A DNA stretch of 64,000 nucleotides from Microterricola viridarii (GTDB lineage: Bacteria; Actinomycetota; Actinomycetes; Actinomycetales; Microbacteriaceae): positions 1,984,001 through 2,048,000 of the forward strand of contig NZ_CP014145.1 in assembly GCF_001542775.1 (NCBI RefSeq). The letters run 5' to 3'. A model generated the notes under the pieces. It made no database searches and was not told the DNA's origin. It saw only the letters and a list, made by a program, of their open reading frames with translations. The position numbers were made by a program, and so were the translations under genes. Below are positions 39,839-49,932 of the stretch, piece by piece. Position 1 is the first letter of the stretch. Every line of letters begins with the position of its first letter.

Positions 39839-40371
39839 CCGGTGTCCGGCCGGCCGGGCCCGCACGGGACTCGGCCGGTTGGCTTCAGTCGCACGTTCCT
39901 TCGAGCCAACGGAGGGGTTTCGACAAGCTCAACCAGCGGAGCAGGGCCGCCGCGCCGCGCCGGCATCCGCTCCCCCGGGTGCCGGCCGACTGGCTTCGGT
40001 CGCAGGCTCCCTCGAGCTAACGCAGGGGTTTCGACAAGCTCAACCAGCGGGGCAAGGTCGCCGCGCCGCGCCGGCATCCGATCCGCTCCGCCAGATGCCG
40101 GGCGACTGGCTTCGGTCGCACGCTCCCTCGAGCCAACGCAGGGGTTTCGACAAGCTCAACCAGCGGGGCAAGGTCGCCGCGCCGCCCTGCCCCGCTGGCT
40201 GGAGGGCGCCGCGCCGCGACGAAGGAGCAGCGCAGCGCCCGAAGCCCGAGAGTCAACCGGATCGCGCCGCCCCGGCATCCGCTCCCCCGGGTGCCGGCCG
40301 GTTGGCTTCGGTCGCACGCTCCCTCGAGCCAACGGAGCAACCAGCGGGGCAGGGTCGCCGCGCTGCCCTGC
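39839..40371. repeat. Intergenic tandem repeat array, period 111-116 bases
   Basis: Three full copies and a partial fourth of a roughly 110-base unit. The shared core TTTCGACAAGCTCAACCAGC lies within 39915-39939, 40026-40050 and 40142-40166. It is preceded by TGGCTTCGGTCGCA...CTCGAGCCAACG and followed by GGGCAAGGTCGCCGCG. A truncated copy at about 40300-40365 lacks the TTTCGACAAG part. There is no gene in the stretch. Similar units occur between genes in Microbacteriaceae. Confidence 0.8.
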
Positions 40372-41283
40372 CTAGAGCTGGGCCTCGGCCGTGCGCTCCA
40401 GGTCGGAGCTCGGTCGCTGGCTCTGCGTGGCGATCGCCGTGGCCGCGGCGGCGCAGACGAGGCCGATCGCGACGATCTGCAGCGCGCTGAACTGCTCACC
40501 CAAGATCAGCCAGCCGAACAGAGCGGCGATGGCCGGGCCGCAGGCGGTGATGATCGCGTACACCCGGGTGTCGACCCGGCGCAGGATGAAGGTGTCCAGG
40601 CTGTACGGCAGCGCGGAGGAGAGCACTCCGATGGCCACGAGCAGTCCGAGGAGACCCCAGTCCAGCGCGGCTGCGTCGAACGTGAAGATGGCGATCGGAA
40701 GCACGAGCACGAGGCTGACGATTCCGGCCACGGTCAGCCCTTCCAGCCCGGGCAGTGTGAGCGCGACGCGGCGCGTGAACAGGATGTAGCCGGCCCAGGA
40801 CGCGCCCGCGATCAGCGCGAGGGTAATGCCCACCAGATCCACCGTGCCGTCGAGTCCGGTGAGCAGCACGACCCCGGCGCCGGCCGCGAGCGCGCACACG
40901 AAGTCGAGCAGGCGGCGGCTCACCGCGAGCGCCAGCGCCAGCGGGCCGAGGAACTCGATCGTCGCGGCCAACCCGAGCCCGATGATGTGCACCGAGGCGT
41001 AGAAGCTGAGGTTCATCACGGCCATCACCACGCCGAGCGCGACGGCGGGCCAGAGCCTGGCCCAGCTGAGCTCGGCGCGCTTCGGCCGGTAGATCGGCAC
41101 CAGCACAAGCGTCATCACGATCTGGCGCACGGCGACGACCACGGGGGCGCCGACGAGCGGCATCGCGACGCCGGCCAGTGCCGAGCCGAGATTGATGCTC
41201 ACCTCGGTGCCGACCTGGGTGGCGGCGCCGATCGTGCCGCGTCTGGCCAGGTGCGCCTCGGGGGTGGTGGACTGCGCGCTCAT
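40372..41283 (-). CDS. EamA/RhaT family transporter
   Basis: 303-residue membrane protein of the DMT superfamily. About ten hydrophobic segments form the two EamA repeats (LWPAVALGVVMAVMNLSFYASVH onward, then ASWAGYILFTRRVALTLPGLEG). It resembles RhtA/threonine-type exporters (ATIEFLGPLALALAVSRR). The ATG has AAGGGC upstream. A metabolite exporter is likely; the substrate is not visible. Confidence 0.85.
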   Translation of the reverse strand: MSAQSTTPEAHLARRGTIGAATQVGTEVSINLGSALAGVAMPLVGAPVVVAVRQIVMTLVLVPIYRPKRAELSWARLWPAVALGVVMAVMNLSFYASVHIIGLGLAATIEFLGPLALALAVSRRLLDFVCALAAGAGVVLLTGLDGTVDLVGITLALIAGASWAGYILFTRRVALTLPGLEGLTVAGIVSLVLVLPIAIFTFDAAALDWGLLGLLVAIGVLSSALPYSLDTFILRRVDTRVYAIITACGPAIAALFGWLILGEQFSALQIVAIGLVCAAAATAIATQSQRPSSDLERTAEAQL

Positions 41284-41452
41284 GCCGATGGGCCCTTCTT
41301 GTCACGGATTCTGACAAGCCCTGTCGATCCAACTACCGTCCAGCCGTATGGCCCAGACGATTGCTCAGTTTAGTCGCTGTCGCCAGCGCATCCTGTACAC
41401 AGTATTCGTGGCGGGGCTTTCGGGGGCGGATGCAGCTGGCTAGCCTCTGAGC

Positions 41453-41725
41453 ATGTGCCGAAACATCCACACGCTGCACAATTTCGAGCCAGAGGCCACC
41501 GACGACGAGGTGTACGCCGCTGCGCTGCAGTACGTGCGCAAGATCAGCGGGTCCACGAATCCATCTCAGGCGAACAGGGACGCGTTCGAGCGAGCGGTCG
41601 CCGAGGTCGCGCATGTGACGCGTCATCTGCTCGAGGACCTGGTGAGCACCGCGCCGCCGAAGAACCGCGAAGAAGAGGCGCTGAAGGCGCACGCCCGGGC
41701 GGTGCAGCGCTTCGGCGCTGCCTGA
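41453..41725 (+). CDS. DUF2277 family protein
   Basis: 90 residues. It matches DUF2277 as I know it: MCRNIHTLHNFEPEATDDEV at the start and FERAVAEVAHVTRHLLEDL in the middle, with PPKNREEEALKAHARAVQRF at the end. It is conserved in actinobacteria and function is unknown. It stands 114 bases before the LysR-like gene on the same strand. Confidence 0.85.
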   Translation: MCRNIHTLHNFEPEATDDEVYAAALQYVRKISGSTNPSQANRDAFERAVAEVAHVTRHLLEDLVSTAPPKNREEEALKAHARAVQRFGAA

Positions 41726-41839
41726 GCCCGGCGGCGCAGCGGCTGCGGAGCCTGTCGCGGCCGCTGCGGGGCTGGCGCACAGCGCGACCGCGTACTCTGG
41801 GAGAACCGCGCATCGGCGCGGACCTTCGAAAGGCGTCCC

Positions 41840-42187
41840 GTGGACATCTCCCTGCTCAGGCACTACGTCACTGTGGCGACCGAGCTCGACCTGGCCAAGG
41901 CTGCGAGCGCCCTCGGCGTCTCGCACGCCACCCTCAGCGGCTCCCTGAACCAGGTGGAGGCCCTCGTCGGCGCCCACCTCATCAACCGCGCCACCAGCAC
42001 CATGAGCCTGACGCCGGCCGGCGAGATGTTCCTCGCGACCGCCGTGGCCGAGATCGCCGCGTACGACGCGGCCAACAAGCCGCCGGCCCCGAAGGCGGGC
42101 GGCAAGGCCAAGGCCAACAAGGGCAAGGGCCGGGCGCCGCGGGTCAAGGGCGAGCCGCTGCCGTACAAGAAGCGCCAGTCCCGCTAG
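41840..42187 (+). CDS. LysR-type helix-turn-helix domain alone, with basic tail
   Basis: 115 residues. The N-terminal 60 are a LysR-type winged HTH (LRHYVTVATELDLAKAASALGVSHATLSGSLNQVEALVGAHLINR, with TPAGEMFL closing the wing). The inducer-binding domain is absent. Instead there is a Lys/Ala/Pro/Gly-rich tail (KAGGKAKANKGKGRAPRVKG, ending PLPYKKRQSR). The stop is clean, with no homology resuming downstream, so this is a real short form. GTG start with GAAAGG upstream. Function is unknown; it may bind DNA without a ligand. Confidence 0.75.
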   Translation: MDISLLRHYVTVATELDLAKAASALGVSHATLSGSLNQVEALVGAHLINRATSTMSLTPAGEMFLATAVAEIAAYDAANKPPAPKAGGKAKANKGKGRAPRVKGEPLPYKKRQSR

Positions 42188-42209
42188 CACCCTGCTAGCC
42201 TCCGATGCT

Positions 42210-43226
42210 GTGAAAGCAATCGTGGAGGACGCAGCCGGCACTGGCCAGGGCCGGACAGAACTGTATTGGGCGGAGACGGACGACCCGGTGCCGGCCGCCG
42301 ACGAGGTCGTGATCGATGTCGCCGCAACCGCCGTCAACCGGGCCGACCTGATGCAGCGCCAGGGCGGATACCCCGTCCCCGCCGGCGATTCACCGATTCT
42401 CGGCCTGGAGTGCGCCGGCGTCATCAGCGAAGTCGGTTCGGCGGTGCAGGGTTGGGCGGTCGGCGACCGTGTATGCGCGCTCCTGAACGGCGGTGGCTAC
42501 GCCGAGCGGGTGGCGGTGCCCGCGACCCAACTGCTGCCCGTTCCTGCGACGCTCTCGCTGGTTGAGGCCGCGTCCCTGCCCGAGTCGCTCTGCACCGTCT
42601 GGTCCAATCTGGCGATGGGCTTCAGCGCGCCGCTGCCTGGCGAGGCCGCACTCATCCACGGCGGCGCCAGCGGGCTCGGCAGCATGGCGGTCCAACTCGC
42701 GGCCTGCGCCGGGTACACCGTGTTTGCGACGGCGGGTTCGCCAGAGCGCGCCCGCGCCACCGAGCGGTGGGGCGCAGTGCGCGGCATCGACTACCGCAGC
42801 GAGGACTTCGTTGCCGTGGTGGCCGAGCTCACCGCCGGCCGCGGTGTCAACGTCATCCTGGACGTCGTCGGCGGCAGCTACCTGCAGCGCAACCTCGACA
42901 GCCTGGCCGACGACGGCCGACTGATGATCGTGGCCGGCCTCGGCGGCTCGAGCGCCACCCTCGATCTCGCATCGATGTTCACGCGCCGGCTGAGCGTTCA
43001 TGCCACCACCCTCCGCTCCCGCGCGCGCACCGGCCCGACGTCCAAGGCGGCGGTGGTGGCCAGGGTGCGCGCCGACGTCTGGCCCTGGTTCGAGTCCGGG
43101 CAGGCCCGCCCCCTGATTGGGCGGGTGCTACCGATCGAGAGCGTCGAGGAGGCGCACCGCGAGATCGCCGACGGCACGGCGCTGCCGGGCAAGACGGTGC
43201 TGGAGTTGCCGGCCGGCCCGCGCTGA
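42210..43226 (+). CDS. NAD(P)H-quinone oxidoreductase, MDR family (QOR/PIG3-like)
   Basis: 338 residues without the catalytic zinc cysteines. It has VVIDVAATAVNRADLMQRQGGYPVPAG, LGLECAGVISEVGSAVQGWAVGDRVCALL, and the NADPH-binding motif LIHGGASGLGSMAVQLAACAG. It resembles PIG3/QorA quinone reductases. GTG start; the stop lies eight bases from the convergent ABC-F gene. Confidence 0.88.
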   Translation: MKAIVEDAAGTGQGRTELYWAETDDPVPAADEVVIDVAATAVNRADLMQRQGGYPVPAGDSPILGLECAGVISEVGSAVQGWAVGDRVCALLNGGGYAERVAVPATQLLPVPATLSLVEAASLPESLCTVWSNLAMGFSAPLPGEAALIHGGASGLGSMAVQLAACAGYTVFATAGSPERARATERWGAVRGIDYRSEDFVAVVAELTAGRGVNVILDVVGGSYLQRNLDSLADDGRLMIVAGLGGSSATLDLASMFTRRLSVHATTLRSRARTGPTSKAAVVARVRADVWPWFESGQARPLIGRVLPIESVEEAHREIADGTALPGKTVLELPAGPR

Positions 43227-43233
43227 CGCTCGC

Positions 43234-44903
<1,670 letters not shown>

Positions 44904-44944
44904 CCGTCAACCCTATGCGGCCCCGCCGGGTGTCAGGCACGGCC

Positions 44945-46222
44945 TCAGCGGCGCTCGACCGCCTCGTGCGCCGGATTCTGCACCTCGTCCGCAGACACCG
45001 CGACCAGGTCGATCGGCGGCCGCCGGATGAGCAGCGCCGTCGCGATGCTGAGCGCAATCGCGAACACGCCCATCAGCACGAAGCTGGGCGTCCAGTCGCC
45101 GGATGCCGTGTGCACCAGGCCGATGAGGAGCGAACCCGCACCCGCCAGCACGTAGCCGACACCCTGGCCGATGGCCGAGACGACGCCGGCGGTGTGCGCG
45201 TTCGCGGAGAGGCCGACGATGAGGCTGATCGCCAGGCCGAACGCGGCGCTCTGCACCGCGCCGAGCAGGCCGACGACCCAGAAGTACTGCCCGCCACCCG
45301 CCACGAACAACCAGGCAACGCCGAGCGCAACCACCAAGCCCAGCCCCGGCCCGAACCAGCGCAGCACCCCCGGCCGTCTGGCAATGATGGGGGTCAGCAT
45401 GGTCGGCAGGAAGCCGGCGATGCTGAACCATGCCAGCAGACCGCCGCGCACGGCAGCTGGTTCGCCCCGGTCGGCCAGGAACAGCGGCAGCCACGCGGTC
45501 ACGGCGAAGTAGAGCAGGGCCTGCAGCCCGAACACGACGGTGACGAGCACGAGCGTGCGCACCCCACCGGCGGGCAGCGCAAGCCGCGGCCGGGCGTGAC
45601 CGGGCAGCCGGATGCCGGACCGACTGGCCACGAATGTCATCGCGAGCGCGGCCACCACGGCGGGCACCGCCCACACGCCGAGGGCGAGCGGGACGCTCTC
45701 GCCCAGCGCGTGGTGCAGCGGCACGGAGAGCCCGGCGCCGAGCGCCGCACCGACACCGAACGACATGCTGCTCAGCCCGACCCAGAGCCCGCCCGCGTTC
45801 AGTGACTTCAGGTATTGCGGCAACAGCGTGCCGGCGGCCATGATCGCGGTGCCGGCCACGGCGGTGCCGAGCAACAACTGCCCGGGCAGCGCGACACGCA
45901 GCACGAGGGCGGCAGCAAGCGCGAGCATCACCCAGCCGAGCGCGCGGCCCACCCCGATGCGCCGGGCGAGCCACGGGCCGAGCGGCGCCGTCAGGCCAAA
46001 GGCGATGACCGGCAGCGTGACGAGCGCCGTCGTCGCCCCGGCATCCAGGCCGAAGTGCGCGCCCGTCTCACCGAGCAGCGCGGCGACGGAGGTGATCGCC
46101 GGTCGGAGGTTCACCCCGACGAGGAGCGCGGCGACCAGCCCCAGCGTCGCCGTGCGCGGGCGCGTGGCGCGGATGGCGGCAGCGGGAGCGTCGGTGATGC
46201 CCACCTCAGCGGCCGACGACAC
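44945..46222 (-). CDS. MFS transporter, CynX/NimT family
   Basis: 425 residues, about twelve hydrophobic segments. It has the CynX/NimT-type start LRPAITSVAALLG and GAMP-like gate positions (LSSMSFGVGAALGAGLSVPL). It overlaps the upstream amidohydrolase gene by 17 bases if the GTG 46222 is used; a GTG at 46204 is also possible. Cotranscription with an amidohydrolase suggests uptake or export of its substrate or product. Cyanate itself is not implied. Confidence 0.82.
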   Translation of the reverse strand: MSSAAEVGITDAPAAAIRATRPRTATLGLVAALLVGVNLRPAITSVAALLGETGAHFGLDAGATTALVTLPVIAFGLTAPLGPWLARRIGVGRALGWVMLALAAALVLRVALPGQLLLGTAVAGTAIMAAGTLLPQYLKSLNAGGLWVGLSSMSFGVGAALGAGLSVPLHHALGESVPLALGVWAVPAVVAALAMTFVASRSGIRLPGHARPRLALPAGGVRTLVLVTVVFGLQALLYFAVTAWLPLFLADRGEPAAVRGGLLAWFSIAGFLPTMLTPIIARRPGVLRWFGPGLGLVVALGVAWLFVAGGGQYFWVVGLLGAVQSAAFGLAISLIVGLSANAHTAGVVSAIGQGVGYVLAGAGSLLIGLVHTASGDWTPSFVLMGVFAIALSIATALLIRRPPIDLVAVSADEVQNPAHEAVERR

Positions 46223-47417
46223 GGAGCCCGTCGGCGACGACCCGGCCGTTGTGGATGACGGTGCGGTCGACGCCCCTGTCCATCACGGCGCTCGTCGGTG
46301 TCTCGCCGTCCACCAGCAGAAGCTCGGCCCGGTCGCCGACGGCGAGGCCCTGCCGGCTGCCCAGCCCGGTCACGCGCGGGGCGTCGTGGCTCATGATGCT
46401 GGCCCCGCCGAGCGTGGCGACGGCGAGGGCGAGCTCAATGTGCTCGTCGCGGCGGAATCCGTTGGTGAACGCCAGTTGCCAGGTGCGGTCGAGCATGTCG
46501 CAGTTGCCGTAGGGGCTCCAGTAGTCGCGCTGGCCGTCCTCGCCCAGCCCGACACGCACGCCGGCCTCGACCAGCTGCAGCAGCGAGAGCGGGCGCCGGG
46601 CGGCCGGGGCGACGGTGGCCATTGCGATGTCGAGCTCGGCGAACTCCTCGATCAGCCGGCGGCTGACGGCCTCGGAAACCGAGCCGAGCTCGTAGGCGTG
46701 CGAGAGCGTCACCTTGCCCTGCATACCGAGTGCGCGGGTGCGCTCCAGGATCAGCTCGGTGCTGAACACGCCCAGCTCGCCGGGCTCGTGCAGGTGGATG
46801 TCGACCTCGACCTGGTATTTCTCGGCGAGGCCGAAGACGATGTCGAGGTGTTTCGCCGGGTCGCGGTCGAGCTGGCTGGGGTCGATGCCGCCCATCACGT
46901 CGGCGCCCTGCCGCAGCGACTCCTCGAGTACCTCGACGGTGCCGGGTTCGCGCAGGATGCCGGCCTGCGGGAACGTCATGATCTGCACGTCGGCCTGCTC
47001 GGCGAAGGCCTCCTTCGCGGCGAGCACCGCGTCGAACTTCTCCAGGCCGCAGTCCACGTCGACCTGCGCGTAGCTGCGCACCCGGGTGGTGCCGTTGGCG
47101 ATCATCCGTTCCAGCGTGCCGGCCACCCGCTCGGGCAGACCGATCTCGGCGTCGCGCCAGTTGTTCCTGTCATTCAGCATCATCCCCCAGACCCCGGGGC
47201 TGCCGGTGTGCTCGCGGAACGGCAGCCCGATCCGCGTCGAGTCGAGGTGCACGTGCACGTCGCTGAACGCGGGCAGCAGCAGACGGCCGCGGCCCTCGAC
47301 GGCATCCGGCGCGGCTGCGCCCTGCGGGTCGTGGGCGCGCACGCCAGTGATCACGCCGTCGGCGATCTCGACGTCGGCTGCGGGGCCACCCCACGGGCGG
47401 GCGTTGCGAATGAGCAT
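46206..47417 (-). CDS. Amidohydrolase, cytosine-deaminase-like
   Basis: 403-residue metal-dependent hydrolase. The metal motif is SDVHVHLDSTRIGLPFREH, followed by VDIHLHEPGELG, LSHAYELGSV and GEDGQRDYWSPYGNCDML, a layout close to cytosine deaminase and related cyclic-amide deaminases. Substrate is not identifiable, and key cytosine-specific positions were not verified. The ATG 47417 has AAGGAC upstream. It faces the GntR gene across paired operators and is first in an operon with the MFS transporter. Confidence 0.82.
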   Translation of the reverse strand: MLIRNARPWGGPAADVEIADGVITGVRAHDPQGAAAPDAVEGRGRLLLPAFSDVHVHLDSTRIGLPFREHTGSPGVWGMMLNDRNNWRDAEIGLPERVAGTLERMIANGTTRVRSYAQVDVDCGLEKFDAVLAAKEAFAEQADVQIMTFPQAGILREPGTVEVLEESLRQGADVMGGIDPSQLDRDPAKHLDIVFGLAEKYQVEVDIHLHEPGELGVFSTELILERTRALGMQGKVTLSHAYELGSVSEAVSRRLIEEFAELDIAMATVAPAARRPLSLLQLVEAGVRVGLGEDGQRDYWSPYGNCDMLDRTWQLAFTNGFRRDEHIELALAVATLGGASIMSHDAPRVTGLGSRQGLAVGDRAELLLVDGETPTSAVMDRGVDRTVIHNGRVVADGLRVVGR

Positions 47418-47494
47418 GCTGGTTGTCCTTCCCGGGCCGGATGCCGGCGACCGCACCGGCCCGCGCGGTTCTCGGTGGCCGCGCATCAGCCTTA

Positions 47495-47504
47495 TGGTAT
47501 CCCA
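47495..47504. promoter_or_regulatory. GntR-type operator, site 1
   Basis: TGGTATCCCA, an inverted copy of site 2 (TGG-N4-CCA layout), lying 78 bases upstream of the amidohydrolase ATG. Confidence 0.6.
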
Positions 47505-47568
47505 AATGGCTGAGTAGCCACCCGGCAAGTCGACGGTTGCTGGCGGGCTTGCGGCGGTGCTGATATCT

Positions 47569-47578
47569 TGGGATACCA
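47569..47578. promoter_or_regulatory. GntR-type operator, site 2
   Basis: TGGGATACCA, the reverse complement of site 1, about 50 bases upstream of the GntR ATG. Together the two sites form a longer inverted arrangement across the divergent promoters. Confidence 0.6.
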
Positions 47579-47628
47579 CGAGTGGACTGTGCCCGTTCCG
47601 GCTGGTCCCCGACGCGCGAGGAGACGCC

Positions 47629-48324
47629 ATGGAGCAGCAGCCGAGCAGCACACCCTCGGCCGCCACCGGCGCCCACGGCGAGGCTCGCCCGGAGGGCGTG
47701 TACCGCGCGCTGCTTCGCTCGATCATCGCCGGCGACGCGGCGCCGGGCAGCCGGCTCAAGGAGCGCGAGCTCTCCGAGCGCTACGCGGTCTCCCGTATCC
47801 CCATCCGTCAGGCGCTGCAGCGCCTCGAGTCCGAGGGCTTTGTGCTGGCAGAGCCGCGCCGCGGCGCCGTCGTCAAGCCGATGACCCGGCACGACGTCGA
47901 GGAGCTTTTCGACGCGCGGCTCTGCATCGAGCCGTTCGCGACGAGGCACGCGGCGCTGCGGCTGGCCGCCGGCATCGAGTCAGCGGATCGCCTGACCGCG
48001 ATCCTTGCCGAGGCCCGGTCGCGGTTCGCCGACGGCGACGATGTCGAGGGCATCTCCTCGAACCTGGGCTTCCACGCCGAGGTCGTGCGGCTCTCGGGCA
48101 ACGGCCTACTGGTGCGCAGCCTCCAGCCGATGCTCGGCCGAATGGAGTGGGTCTTCCGCCTCACCCACGGCGCCCGGGAGGGCGAGCAGGCCGGGGAACA
48201 CCAGCAGCTCTACGAGGCGCTGCTCCAGGGCAATGCCGAACTCGCCGCCGCTCAGGCGTACGCGCACATTGAGCGCGGGCGCGTGCCAACGCTCGCCGCG
48301 CTCGCGCCGTTTCTCACGCGGTGA
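47629..48324 (+). CDS. GntR family transcriptional regulator (FadR/FCD type)
   Basis: 231 residues. The N-terminal winged helix is VYRALLRSIIAGDAAPGSRL, then KERELSERYAVSRIPIRQAL and RLESEGFVLAEPRRGAVV. The C-terminal all-helical FCD ligand-binding domain follows (ELFDARLCIEPFATRHAALR, then HAEVVRLSGNGLLVRSLQPM). The ATG 47629 has GAGGAGA upstream. It is divergent from the amidohydrolase/MFS operon with matched palindromes between, so it likely controls that operon and itself. Confidence 0.9.
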   Translation: MEQQPSSTPSAATGAHGEARPEGVYRALLRSIIAGDAAPGSRLKERELSERYAVSRIPIRQALQRLESEGFVLAEPRRGAVVKPMTRHDVEELFDARLCIEPFATRHAALRLAAGIESADRLTAILAEARSRFADGDDVEGISSNLGFHAEVVRLSGNGLLVRSLQPMLGRMEWVFRLTHGAREGEQAGEHQQLYEALLQGNAELAAAQAYAHIERGRVPTLAALAPFLTR

Positions 48325-48382
48325 CGGCACCCGAACAGCCAGCCACCGACCCCTGAGCGCTGGGCTCGAAGCCGAAGCGCCA

Positions 48383-48952
48383 CTACGCAGAACGGTCGAG
48401 CAGCAGCCCGACGCGCTCGGCGAGATAGCCGGCGAAGGGGCGCAACGCGTCATCCGGCGCCGTGGGGCTCCACCGCACCAGCGCGCTGTCGTCGCGCAGA
48501 ACGAGCGCGCCGACGGAAGAGCGCAGCACTTCGGCATCCAGCAGAATTGGCTCCGCGTCGAAGTTCACGGTCTCGCCCCGTTCGAACGGCCCGCGGAAGG
48601 CCGCCGCCCGGAAGCCGCGGCGCTCCTCCGCCGAGACCGACTGGTAGCCCGGATGCCGCGGGTCCACCGCCCGGGTGGTGTGCCCGGTCGCGTACAGCGT
48701 GCCGTCGGTGCCGAGCAGGAACACGCCGAGCCGCCACACGCGGCCAATCGGCACCATCTGCGCCTCGCGGGTGAACAGCAGGGCGCGGCGCCGGGGCGGT
48801 TCAAAGCGCGCGAGGGCCTCGGTGGCGGCATCCGCCCGTCTCAAGCTCTGCACCGCTTCGGCGAGCGCCCGCCCGATCACGGCCAGCACCTCAGCCCTGT
48901 CGTCGCCGGGTTGCGCGTTGCTGCCCTGGCCTGTCTTGCCCTGCTCACTCAC
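48383..48952 (-). CDS. Hypothetical protein
   Basis: 189 residues, no family recognised. From the GTG 48952 it reads SEQGKTGQGSNAQPGDD, a helical stretch (AEVLAVIGRALAEAVQSLRR), then RRALLFTREAQMVPIGRVWRLGVFLLGTDGTLYATGHTTR. It ends GYLAERVGLLLDRSA. No signal peptide or membrane segment is seen. It is divergent from the bile-acid-symporter-like gene. Confidence 0.65.
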   Translation of the reverse strand: MSEQGKTGQGSNAQPGDDRAEVLAVIGRALAEAVQSLRRADAATEALARFEPPRRRALLFTREAQMVPIGRVWRLGVFLLGTDGTLYATGHTTRAVDPRHPGYQSVSAEERRGFRAAAFRGPFERGETVNFDAEPILLDAEVLRSSVGALVLRDDSALVRWSPTAPDDALRPFAGYLAERVGLLLDRSA

Positions 48953-49025
48953 GCTCAGAAGTCTAGAACGCGCGTCGGCAACGGGGGCTAGCGCCGGGGG
49001 CCAGGGTCTCGGCCATACTGGGCCC

Positions 49026-49922
49026 ATGGGATCAGCGTTGACCACCATCGGATTGCCCGTCGCCCTCGGCATCATCATGTTCGGGCTGGGCTTGAGCCTG
49101 ACCGCCGGCGACTTCTCGCGGGTCGCGAAGCAGCCGAAGGCGGTGTTCATCGCCCTCGTCTGCCAACTGCTGATCCTGCCGTTCGTATGCTTCGGCCTGG
49201 TTCTGGCGTTCCAGCTCCCGCCGGTGCAGGCGGTGGGCATGCTGTTGCTCGCCGCCGCGCCGGGCGGCACGACCGCGAACCTCTACAGCCACCTGTTCCG
49301 CGGCGACGTGGCCCTGAACATCTCGCTCACCGCGCTCAACTCGGTGATCGCGGTCATCACGCTGCCGCTCATCACGAATCTGGCGATCGCCTACTTCATG
49401 CCGGGCAACACCTCGCTCGGGCTGCAGTTGTCGAAGACCGTGGAGGTGTTCGTGATCGTGCTGGCCCCCGTCGTTCTGGGCATGCTGGTGCGGCGCTGGC
49501 GCACCGGTTTCGCCGATGCAATGGACAAGCCGGTTCGCATCGCCTCGATCGTGATCCTGATCGTGGTGATCGCCGGCTCCATCATCTCCAACTCCGACAT
49601 CCTGCTCGCCAACCTCGGCCAGTTGGCGGGGATCACCACCCTGTTCTGCCTGCTCAGCCTCAGCGTCGGGTTTTTCGTGCCGCGGTTGTTCCGGGTGGGG
49701 CGGCGCCAGGCCGTCGCCAGCGCCTTCGAGATCGGCATCCACAACGCGACGCTGGCCATCGTGATCGCGCAGACCGTGCTCGGCAGCGTCGAGCTCAGCC
49801 TGCCGGCCGCGGTCTACGGCGTGCTGATGTTCTTCATCGCGCTCGCCTTCGGCCTCGGCCTGCGTCTCAGCGACCGGTCGCGGGCGGATGACGCGGCGGC
49901 GGCCGTGCCGGCGAGCGCCTGA
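49026..49922 (+). CDS. Bile acid:sodium symporter family (BASS) transporter
   Basis: 298 residues, about nine hydrophobic segments. It has FGLGLSLTAGDFSRVAKQPKAV, LLAAAPGGTTANLYSHLFRGDVALNISLTALNSV and FEIGIHNATLAIVIAQTVL, all typical of the BASS/YocS group. Such proteins usually carry organic anions (pyruvate, pantothenate or others) with sodium. The ATG 49026 is the first in frame after the divergent intergenic space. Confidence 0.87.
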   Translation: MGSALTTIGLPVALGIIMFGLGLSLTAGDFSRVAKQPKAVFIALVCQLLILPFVCFGLVLAFQLPPVQAVGMLLLAAAPGGTTANLYSHLFRGDVALNISLTALNSVIAVITLPLITNLAIAYFMPGNTSLGLQLSKTVEVFVIVLAPVVLGMLVRRWRTGFADAMDKPVRIASIVILIVVIAGSIISNSDILLANLGQLAGITTLFCLLSLSVGFFVPRLFRVGRRQAVASAFEIGIHNATLAIVIAQTVLGSVELSLPAAVYGVLMFFIALAFGLGLRLSDRSRADDAAAAVPASA

Positions 49923-49932
49923 GCGCTGGCCC

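Noticed and set aside
39915-40166. CRISPR array, because of repeated cores at regular spacing.
   Set aside because: Period over 110 bases, only three to four units, the sequence between cores is itself repeated, and no cas genes are present.
46206-47417. Naming the amidohydrolase codA (cytosine deaminase).
   Set aside because: The overall motif layout fits, but the substrate-specific positions were not confirmed and the adjacent carrier is not CodB.
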